Of a DNA stretch of 64,000 nt, positions 43,424-50,651 are shown piece by piece. The notes below the pieces were generated by a model that saw only the letters and a list, made by a program, of their open reading frames with translations, did not search any database and was not told where the DNA came from. This DNA comes from Aromatoleum toluvorans (GTDB taxonomy: Bacteria > Pseudomonadota > Gammaproteobacteria > Burkholderiales > Rhodocyclaceae), in the NCBI RefSeq assembly GCF_012910905.1, contig NZ_WTVN01000021.1, positions 1 through 64,000 of the forward strand, given 5' to 3'. Both the position numbers and the translations under genes were made by a program. The number at the start of each line of letters is the position of its first letter. Position 1 is the first letter of the stretch.

Positions 43424-43443
43424 CCTTAGTCCTAAGGTTATAT
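43424..43443 (+). promoter_or_regulatory. Inverted repeat abutting a -10-like box before the solute-binding protein gene
   Basis: CCTTAG-TC-CTAAGG (43424-43437) is a perfect 6-2-6 palindrome directly followed by TTATAT (43438-43443), 15 nt before the ATG of the solute-binding protein. It lies in the 274-bp divergent gap with tyrB. The palindrome could be an operator overlapping the promoter of the whole cyclic-di-GMP block. Confidence 0.45.
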
Positions 43444-43458
43444 CCGATCCGCCCGCCG

Positions 43459-44919
43459 ATGCCGTCACGCAGACATCTCGCCCCGCTGCTCGCCGCAACC
43501 CTGTGCGCCGCTGCCGCCCTGCTGCCTGCGGGTGCATCGGCCGGCGAGCAGGCCTACCGGGCGGTCGCGGCGGCACGCAAGCTGGTCGCCTCGGGGCAGG
43601 TCCCGACGGGCACGCGCATCGTCCTCGGCTTCAAGCAGGGCAACATCAACGCCTTCCTGGGAGCGGATCTCGCGCTGCAGAAGGAATGGGAGAACCTGAC
43701 CGGCATCGTCCTGGACGCCCACATCGTCCCGCAGCAGCCGATTCGCGAGACCCTGCGCAGCACACCTGGCTTCGACCTCGCCGTGGCGCGCAACCACGAG
43801 TACCCCGACCTGCTGGCAGACGGCCTGATCACCGAGATCGGACCGCTGATGGCGGAATACGGCTACAGGTTCGACGACAACGGCACCGACGGGTACATGC
43901 GGCCGGATCTGCAGTCCAGGGTCGGCGACCATACCGTCGCGATTCCGGCCGACGGGGACATCGTGCTGATGTACCTGCGCCGCGACCTCATGGAAGACGG
44001 GCAGGAGCAGGCGGCTTTCCACAAGGCTTACGGGCGTCCGCTCGCACCGCCGAGGACCTGGACCGAGTACGAGGATCTGGTGCGCTTCTTCCACCGGCCG
44101 TCGCAGGGCCTGTACGGCGCGGCCGAGGAGCGCGACGAGGAAGGCGCGTGGATGTACTGGATGCCGCGCTTCCTGTCTTCGGCGGCACCGCTCGCGGAGC
44201 TGTTCGACGACCAGATGCGGCCGCGGCTGAACACGCCGGGCGCACTCGCGGCGACCGAGAACTATGTCGCAATGGTGAAGTATGCGCCCCAGGGCATCAC
44301 CGATCCGGGGCGCAACTACAATTTCACGCTGCCGCTGTTCGCGCAGGGAAAGGCCTTCACGACGATGAACACGATCGCGGGCGCGCGCATGTTCAATGGC
44401 GAAGGCTCCGCGGTGCGCGGCAAGTTCGTCGCGGTTCCCCTGCCCGGCTGGCGCGTGGACAACCGCCTCGTGCGGCAGAGCACGCTCATCTACGGCAACA
44501 ACCTGGTGATCCCGAAAACAGCCCGGAATCCCCGCCTTGCTTTCCTGTACGCGATGTGGGCAACGGATCCGGACGTGTCGACGCGTTTGATCGGCATCAC
44601 GGGCGCATTCACCGACCCCTATCGCTGGAATCACGTGCGCGATGCGCGGATTCGCAAGATCTACACGCCCGAGGCGCTCGAGACCTTCAGCGGGGAATGG
44701 GCGGCGGCGCAACCCGCCGGCACCGGCCTGCAGGGGGACGCGCAGTATCTCGCGGCGCTCGATCGCAACCTGACCGCAGCGGCACGCGGCGAGATCGGCG
44801 CCCAAGAGGCGATGAGCCGCACGAGCGCCGAATGGGAGCAGATCACCGACCGGCTCGGCCGCGCCAGGCAGATCCTGCAGTGGCAGGCGTTCCGCCGCCA
44901 GTTCGGTGGCCGCCCATGA
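43459..44919 (+). CDS. Periplasmic extracellular solute-binding protein (family 1-like) without a transporter
   Basis: A 486-residue protein with a clear signal peptide (MPSRRHLAPLLAATLCAAA, cleavage near GASAGE). The mature part has the alternating fold segments of family-1 solute-binding proteins: an N-terminal GFKQGNINAFLGADLALQKEWENLTGI, ADGDIVLMYLRRDLMEDG, RTWTEYEDLVRFFHRP, and the C-terminal NNLVIPKTARNPRLAFLYAMWATDP, which resembles sugar- and polyol-binding members. No permease or ATPase gene follows. Instead its stop overlaps the GGDEF-EAL gene as ATGA. This suggests a sensory role, presenting a ligand to that membrane protein. The start at 43459 is set by the signal peptide; an open frame begins at 43393. 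Confidence 0.85.
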   Translation: MPSRRHLAPLLAATLCAAAALLPAGASAGEQAYRAVAAARKLVASGQVPTGTRIVLGFKQGNINAFLGADLALQKEWENLTGIVLDAHIVPQQPIRETLRSTPGFDLAVARNHEYPDLLADGLITEIGPLMAEYGYRFDDNGTDGYMRPDLQSRVGDHTVAIPADGDIVLMYLRRDLMEDGQEQAAFHKAYGRPLAPPRTWTEYEDLVRFFHRPSQGLYGAAEERDEEGAWMYWMPRFLSSAAPLAELFDDQMRPRLNTPGALAATENYVAMVKYAPQGITDPGRNYNFTLPLFAQGKAFTTMNTIAGARMFNGEGSAVRGKFVAVPLPGWRVDNRLVRQSTLIYGNNLVIPKTARNPRLAFLYAMWATDPDVSTRLIGITGAFTDPYRWNHVRDARIRKIYTPEALETFSGEWAAAQPAGTGLQGDAQYLAALDRNLTAAARGEIGAQEAMSRTSAEWEQITDRLGRARQILQWQAFRRQFGGRP

Positions 44920-47492
44920 ATCCGATGCGCTCCCCCCTGCTCGGACGGGGCCTGTTCCGCCAGTCGCTGCTGGTGCGGCTGTCGACCATGTTCGCGCTGG
45001 GCGGCGTGCTGGTGGCGACGATCCTCCTGATCGGCAACCGCGTCCTCGACGACGCAAAGCTGCGGCTCGAGGACACGGTCATCCGGCAGGTGCAGCCCCT
45101 GGCGGCGACGCACCGCCTGCAGGCGCTCAGCAACGAGCTGCGCGCGCTGGAACTGGAGCTGCCCTCGGTGCACGACGTGTTCGCGCTGCCGCAATACGCG
45201 GAACGGATGCGCTCCGGGGTCGAGGGGATGACGCAGGAGCTGACCCCGTTCCTCGCCGCGCTCGCGGCCACCCGGCCGGACGACGCCCGGCGCCTGGAAA
45301 AGCACTGGCTTCATTACCGCGAGGATGTGGAGGAAATCATCCGCCTCGCGGCCGCCATGGACATCGCGGCGGTGGAGTCGGTCACCAGCACCCGCACGCG
45401 CAGCGCCCACGCGGCGATTTCGACGACCCTGCGCGAGCTGGTGAGCACAACCGAACACGCCGCCACCGACGCCTACCGGCAGGCGCGCGACGAGCAGCAG
45501 CAGCAGCAGCGCTTCTTCCTGACGCTGTCGCTGGGCGGCTTCCTGTTCCTCGCGGCCGTCCTGGTCGTGTTTGCGCGCTCGCTGTCGCGCCGGCTGCGCG
45601 CCTTGCGCGATGCGGCGTCCCGGCTGGCCGCCGGGGAAGACCGCGAGCCGATCGCGATCTCGGGCGACGACGAGATCAGCGACCTCGGCCGGGCGTTCAA
45701 CACCATGCAGGACATGGTCGTGTCGCGCGAGCGCAGCCTGCGGACCGCGCAGGAAGAGCTCGAGGACCGCGTCACGCAGCGCACGCGCGCCCTGGCCATG
45801 GCCAACGCACGCCTGTGGATGCTGTCGCAAGCCGTCGAACAGAATCCCATCGGGGTGCTGATCGCGAATGCCGACCGTCGCGTGGAGTACGCGAACGCTG
45901 CCTATGTGCGCGTCACCGGCCGCCCGGCGGACACGCTCCTCGCGAGTTCGCTGCCGAAGCCGGCCGACACGGACCAGAGCCGGGCCGTCGATGCGGAATT
46001 CCGTGCCGCCCTGCTGGCGGGAGGAGACTGGGACGGCGAGCGCCGCAGCCGCCGCCCCGATGGCAGCGAATACTGGGAACACCTGCGCCTGGTCACGATG
46101 CGCAACGAGCACGGGGCGCCGGCGCACGTGCTGCTGATGCGCGAGGACATCTCGGAACGCCGCTCCCAGGAAGAAAAGGTCGCGTACCAGGCCTACTACG
46201 ACAGCCTCACGGCGCTGCCGAACCGCACGCTCGCGCTCGACCGCCTGCAGCAGGCGACGGGCCGCGCGAGCCGCGACGGCACGATGTGCGCGGTGATGTT
46301 CGTCGACCTGGACAACTTCAAGCAGATCAACGATACCCTCGGCCACGTCGCCGGCGACGAGCTGCTGTGCCAGGCGGCGACGCGGCTGCGCTCGGTGATC
46401 CGCGCGGAAGATACGGTCGCACGGCTGGGCGGCGACGAATTTCTCATCATCCTCGGCATCACGCAGGCGAGCGCCGCCGACGCGGCGGCGAGCAAGGTCA
46501 TCCAGGCCTTCACACCGCCCTTCCAGATCGAAGGCCGCGAGTTCATCGCCTCGCCGAGCATCGGTGTCTCGCTCTACCCCAACGACGGCGACGAACCGGC
46601 CGTGCTGCTGCGCAACGCCGACCTCGCGATGTACGAAGCGAAGGACGCCGGCCGCAACACCTTCCGCTTCTTCAACCAGCAGATCCACGACGACTCCGTC
46701 GCCCGCATGGAGATGGAGCGCGAATTGCGCGGTGCGCTCGAACGCGGCGAGCTGGAGGTGCATTTCCAGCCCCTGGTCGCGGCCCGGGACGGCCGCCTCG
46801 TGGGCGCCGAGGCGCTGCTGCGCTGGACGCACCCGGAGCTCGGACGCGTCCCGCCGGACCGTTTCATCCCTATCGCGGAGCAGAGCGGACTGATCGTCAG
46901 CATCGGCAACTGGGTGCTGGACCAGGCCTGTTCGCACGCGGCGCAGTGGCGCGAGGCCTGCGGCGGCGAATTCGTGATGGCGGTCAACGTGTCGCCACGC
47001 CAGTTCGCCCATGCCGGGCTGGTCGACACGATCAGGGCTTGCGTGGAGCGCTACGCGATCCCGCGCAACCAGCTCGAGATCGAGGTCACCGAAGGGCTGC
47101 TGATCCGCAACCCGGGCGAAGTGCGCGAGGCCATGCTCGCCCTCGAAGCCGCCGGCGTGACGGTCGCGCTCGACGACTTCGGCACCGGCTACTCGTCGCT
47201 GAGCTACCTGCGCGCCTTCCCTTTCCACACGATCAAGATCGACCGCAGCTTCATCCGCGACCTTTCGGAGGACGCCGAAGACTGCGCGCTGGTCGTCGCG
47301 GCCATCCGCATGGCGCGGGCATTGGGGCTGCGCGTGGTCGCCGAAGGGGTCGAAACCGAGGTCCAGTCGCGCTTCCTCGCGCGCCAGGAATCGGATGTCC
47401 TGCAAGGCTATCTTTTCGGTCCGCCGATTCCTGCACAGGATTTCGCGGCCGATTGGGTGCAGAATCCTGCTCGTCGGGCATTTTCGTCATGA
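44916..47492 (+). CDS. Membrane GGDEF-EAL cyclic-di-GMP enzyme with PAS and HAMP domains
   Basis: An 858-residue inner-membrane protein. Order: membrane helix (about 24-41), periplasmic helical sensor (42-199, ending in a run of five Gln), second helix (200-220), HAMP (about 221-273), coiled linker, PAS (about 300-410), GGDEF (motif intact at 505-509) and EAL (EALLRW at 632-637, with later DDFGTGYSSL and KIDRSFI). Both catalytic motifs are intact, so it could make or break cyclic-di-GMP; which dominates cannot be told. It is translationally coupled to the solute-binding protein, its probable periplasmic partner, and is followed 6 nt later by the HD-GYP-type gene. Confidence 0.93.
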   Translation: MNPMRSPLLGRGLFRQSLLVRLSTMFALGGVLVATILLIGNRVLDDAKLRLEDTVIRQVQPLAATHRLQALSNELRALELELPSVHDVFALPQYAERMRSGVEGMTQELTPFLAALAATRPDDARRLEKHWLHYREDVEEIIRLAAAMDIAAVESVTSTRTRSAHAAISTTLRELVSTTEHAATDAYRQARDEQQQQQRFFLTLSLGGFLFLAAVLVVFARSLSRRLRALRDAASRLAAGEDREPIAISGDDEISDLGRAFNTMQDMVVSRERSLRTAQEELEDRVTQRTRALAMANARLWMLSQAVEQNPIGVLIANADRRVEYANAAYVRVTGRPADTLLASSLPKPADTDQSRAVDAEFRAALLAGGDWDGERRSRRPDGSEYWEHLRLVTMRNEHGAPAHVLLMREDISERRSQEEKVAYQAYYDSLTALPNRTLALDRLQQATGRASRDGTMCAVMFVDLDNFKQINDTLGHVAGDELLCQAATRLRSVIRAEDTVARLGGDEFLIILGITQASAADAAASKVIQAFTPPFQIEGREFIASPSIGVSLYPNDGDEPAVLLRNADLAMYEAKDAGRNTFRFFNQQIHDDSVARMEMERELRGALERGELEVHFQPLVAARDGRLVGAEALLRWTHPELGRVPPDRFIPIAEQSGLIVSIGNWVLDQACSHAAQWREACGGEFVMAVNVSPRQFAHAGLVDTIRACVERYAIPRNQLEIEVTEGLLIRNPGEVREAMLALEAAGVTVALDDFGTGYSSLSYLRAFPFHTIKIDRSFIRDLSEDAEDCALVVAAIRMARALGLRVVAEGVETEVQSRFLARQESDVLQGYLFGPPIPAQDFAADWVQNPARRAFSS

Positions 47493-47498
47493 CAGGAC

Positions 47499-48896
47499 AT
47501 GCACACGGGCGACGACAAGCGGACGGGTTCTCCACCCACTGAGGGCGGACAGGACGGACGGCGGGAGCTGATTGCAGCGACCGACGCGAGCATCGGCATG
47601 TTCGTCGTGGAGCTCGATCGCCCGTGGATCGGCACGCCTTTCCTGCTTCAGGGCTTCCTGATCGAGGACGACGAGACGCTCGACCGGTTGCGCGACTCCT
47701 GCCGCTTCCTCTACATCGACCGCAGCCGCTCGGTCGGCGAACACTATGCGGCGCCCGGCAGCACCAACCCGGCCTCGACCGTCGGCCATTCGGTGCCGCG
47801 CCGGGCCGTGCTGGAGGCCGTCGCGCCTTCCGGAGCCGGCCAGCTGAGCTTTCTCGAGGCGCTCGCGCTCGTACGCAAGGGCAGCCTCGACGCGGCAGCG
47901 GCACGCCGGCTTGCGGGCGACGCCATCGCGGACCGGCCCGAAACCCGCTCCGTCGAGCGCGAGATCATCCGCGTCTCCCCGGTGGTGGCGCAGACCGAAG
48001 CGGTCTTCGATCAGGTCATCGCCGACGTGCGCGAGAACCGCAACCCGGACATCGGCCAGGTGACGGGATGCGTCGACGACATGCTCCAGAGCGTGAAGCG
48101 CAACCCGGATGCGCTGCTGTGGCTGATCCGGCTCAAGAAGTACGACCGCTACAGCTACCAGCACGCGCTGGATGTCACCGTGCACCTGATGGTGTTCGCG
48201 CACAGCCTGGGTTTTTCCGAGGACGGCGCGACCGTGATGGGGGTCGCCGGCATGATGCAGGACGTCGGCAAGATCCGCCTGCCCGAGCGCGTGCTGCAGA
48301 AGGCCGGGCGGCTGAGCCAGCTCGAGATGGAGATCGCGAAGTCGCACGTCGAGTTCTCGACGCGCATCGTCCTGCAGGACCCGAAGCCGATGCCGGGGCT
48401 CGTCGAGATCGTCAGCCGCCACCATGAACGCATCGACGGCACGGGCTATCCCGTCGGGCTGCGCAACGGCGCGATCGGCCTGCGCGCGGAGATGTCCGGA
48501 CTGGTTGACACCTTCTGTGCGATGACCAGCAAGCGCGCCTACGAGGAACCGCTGAGCACGCAGCGCGCGCTGGAAGCGCTGGTGCGGATGCGCGACGTCA
48601 AGTTCTCGGCCAACGTCGTGGATGGGTTCATCCAGTGCATCGGCCTGTACCCGGCCGGCACGCTGGTCGAACTCAATACCGGCGAAGTCGCCGTCGTCAT
48701 CGCGCAGAACCGCGTGCGGCGGATGCTGCCGCGCGTGCTGGTGCTGCTGTGCTCGGACAAGTCGCCGAACCGCCACCCCCCCACCCTGGACCTGCTCTAT
48801 TCGCCCCAGACCCCCGCCGGCGAACCGTACCGGATACTGCGCGCGCTCCCCGTGGGCGCCTACGGCATCGATCCCTCGGAGTTCTACCTATCCTGA
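47499..48896 (+). CDS. DUF3391 / HD-GYP-type protein with a QD in place of HD
   Basis: A 465-residue cytosolic protein. The N-terminal DUF3391 domain (GMFVVELDRPWIGTPFLLQGFLI, in parts) precedes an HD-GYP domain (about 215-400). Present: HALDVTVHLMVFAHSLG, HHERIDGTGYP (HHE 308-310, GYP 316-318), and DTFCAMTSKRAY. The motif that gives the family its name reads GMMQDVGK: His is replaced by Gln254 before Asp255. HD-GYP enzymes hydrolyse cyclic-di-GMP with metals held partly by that His, so activity may be lost or altered. The ATG at 47499 lies 6 nt after the previous gene; the 3' end overlaps the next gene by 4 nt. Confidence 0.9.
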   Translation: MHTGDDKRTGSPPTEGGQDGRRELIAATDASIGMFVVELDRPWIGTPFLLQGFLIEDDETLDRLRDSCRFLYIDRSRSVGEHYAAPGSTNPASTVGHSVPRRAVLEAVAPSGAGQLSFLEALALVRKGSLDAAAARRLAGDAIADRPETRSVEREIIRVSPVVAQTEAVFDQVIADVRENRNPDIGQVTGCVDDMLQSVKRNPDALLWLIRLKKYDRYSYQHALDVTVHLMVFAHSLGFSEDGATVMGVAGMMQDVGKIRLPERVLQKAGRLSQLEMEIAKSHVEFSTRIVLQDPKPMPGLVEIVSRHHERIDGTGYPVGLRNGAIGLRAEMSGLVDTFCAMTSKRAYEEPLSTQRALEALVRMRDVKFSANVVDGFIQCIGLYPAGTLVELNTGEVAVVIAQNRVRRMLPRVLVLLCSDKSPNRHPPTLDLLYSPQTPAGEPYRILRALPVGAYGIDPSEFYLS

Positions 48897-50644
48897 ACAC
48901 GAGCCTGAACATTTCTCCGGGCTGCGCGGACGAGGTACTCGCGGCGGTCGGCTACTCCACGACCGACGCGGCGGCCTTGCGGGCGTTTGCGCTCGCCATT
49001 CCTGCGGAAACCTTCGACGCCGCCTTTGCCGACGGCGTGGAGCGAAACTTCACGCAGCCGATCGCGGCCAGCCAGACGGTGCTCTGCGCCCAGCTGCTGG
49101 AGCGGCCCCTGTGGGGCACGCCGGAGTGGCTCGAATCGCTCGCCACGACATGGCTGGACTGCCAGCAGCAGGGCGCCCCGCGCACGCTGCCGACCACCGC
49201 GTGCGCCTGTCTCATCGAAGCCGTGCATGCCGCGCTGCATGCCGCAGGCCCGGCGCCCGGACGCGCGGAATGCGACATCCTGGTGGCGACCGCGAAGCTC
49301 GCCCAGGCCGTGCAGGCCACGCTCGCGAGGGCCTCGCTCGACTGCCTGGACCTGCGCGTGGCAGCGGGGGAAGGGGTGGACCCGGTCACCGGCCTGCCGA
49401 CACGCACGCGCTTCCTGCATGCGATCGAACGCCTGATGAGCCCCCCGCTGCAGCAGCCGCTCGGCCTGCTGCTCCTGCATGTCGCCTGGGGTCCGAGCGC
49501 GCCGGAGCAGCTCAGTGCCCAGCGCGACCGCCTGCGGCGGGCGCTCAGCGATGCGATGGGCCGCGTGCTGCGACCGGGCGATGTGCTGTACTCGATCGCC
49601 GACCAGGAATGGGCGCTGATCATGCCGGAACTGCGCAGCGTCGGCCAGGTACAGCTGGCCGCACGGCGCCTGATCGAGATCTGCGAGCGCTCGCCCGAGC
49701 ACGGCGTGCCGCAGCTGCGCGGCTCGATCCACGCGGGCACGGCCTGCGCCCCCGACGATGGCGTCTCCGCCCACGACCTGGAGCACGCCGCCCGCGCCGC
49801 GCTGCATCGCGCGATCCGCGCCGACGTGCCGGTGGTGTGCTTCCACGCCGACATGATCGCGCGCATGGAACACGAGATCGACATCGAACGCGAAATCGCC
49901 CGCACGATCACACATCCGCCGTTCCAGCTCTGGCTGCAACCGCAGATCCGGCTCGGCAGCGGCCGCTGCGCGGGCGCCGAAGCCCTGTTGCGCTGGCAGC
50001 GCGACGACGGCGAATGGGTGCCTCCGCCGCAGATCATCGAGACCGCCAGCCGCCTCGGCCTGATGCCCGGCCTGTCGCGCTGGCTGCTCGGCCAGACGGC
50101 GCGCATGATCGGCGAACTCGGCGCCGAAGGCGTCGAAGTGCCGATATCGCTCAACCTCGTCGCGCAGGATCTGCATGACGAGGATCTCCCCGAACTGGTT
50201 GCCCAGGCACTCTCGACCTGGAAGGTGCCGCCCTCGCGCCTGGTGCTGGAAGTCACGGAAAGCGCGCTGATCGGCGACCGCGACCGCGCTGGGCGGGTGA
50301 TCCAGGGCTTGCGCGCGCTCGGCTGCGGCGTGTCGCTGGACGACTTCGGCACGGGCTTCTCGTCGTTCGCCTACATGCGCGACCTGCCCGTGAGCGAGCT
50401 GAAGATCGACCAGCTCTTCGTGCGCGACATGCTGCGTTCGGGCCGCGACCACGCCATCGTCACAACGGTGCAGGCGCTCGCCCACGGCTTCGGCATGCGC
50501 GTCGTCGCCGAAGGGGTCGAGGATCAGTCCACGGCCGACGAGCTCCAGCGCATCGGCTGCGATCTCGCGCAGGGCTTCCTGTATGCGCGGGCGATGCCGC
50601 AGCGCGACTTCGTGCCCTGGGTGAAGGCGCGCAACGCGGACTAG
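48893..50644 (+). CDS. Cytosolic EAL-domain protein with degenerate GGDEF domain, start uncertain
   Basis: About 583 residues, no membrane helix. An N-terminal helical region (to about 155) is followed by a GGDEF-like domain that keeps DPVTGLPTRTRFLHAIE but has SIADQEWALIMPEL where RLGGDEF should be, so it is not a cyclase. The EAL domain is intact (AEALLRW, Glu363 by this numbering; SLDDFGTGFSSF; ELKIDQLFV; VVAEGVE). No ATG, GTG or TTG lies near the 5' end. A CTG at 48893 overlaps the HD-GYP stop as CTGA and has GGAG 11 nt before it; the next ordinary starts are TTG 48977 and GTG 49037. Last gene of the cyclic-di-GMP block, tail to tail with tamA. Confidence 0.82.
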   Translation: MNTSLNISPGCADEVLAAVGYSTTDAAALRAFALAIPAETFDAAFADGVERNFTQPIAASQTVLCAQLLERPLWGTPEWLESLATTWLDCQQQGAPRTLPTTACACLIEAVHAALHAAGPAPGRAECDILVATAKLAQAVQATLARASLDCLDLRVAAGEGVDPVTGLPTRTRFLHAIERLMSPPLQQPLGLLLLHVAWGPSAPEQLSAQRDRLRRALSDAMGRVLRPGDVLYSIADQEWALIMPELRSVGQVQLAARRLIEICERSPEHGVPQLRGSIHAGTACAPDDGVSAHDLEHAARAALHRAIRADVPVVCFHADMIARMEHEIDIEREIARTITHPPFQLWLQPQIRLGSGRCAGAEALLRWQRDDGEWVPPPQIIETASRLGLMPGLSRWLLGQTARMIGELGAEGVEVPISLNLVAQDLHDEDLPELVAQALSTWKVPPSRLVLEVTESALIGDRDRAGRVIQGLRALGCGVSLDDFGTGFSSFAYMRDLPVSELKIDQLFVRDMLRSGRDHAIVTTVQALAHGFGMRVVAEGVEDQSTADELQRIGCDLAQGFLYARAMPQRDFVPWVKARNAD

Positions 50645-50651
50645 CCGCCGC

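Noticed and set aside
45495..45509. Five in-frame CAG repeats in the GGDEF-EAL gene
   Set aside because: It gives a poly-Gln run just before the second membrane helix. Length changes would stay in frame, so phase variation is unlikely, and five units are within chance for GC-rich genes.
48635..48896. HD-GYP-EAL fusion by frameshift
   Set aside because: The EAL frame is open upstream inside the HD-GYP gene, but that stretch is a shadow frame, and no slippery heptamer with a following structure was seen. A coupled restart at the CTGA overlap is simpler.
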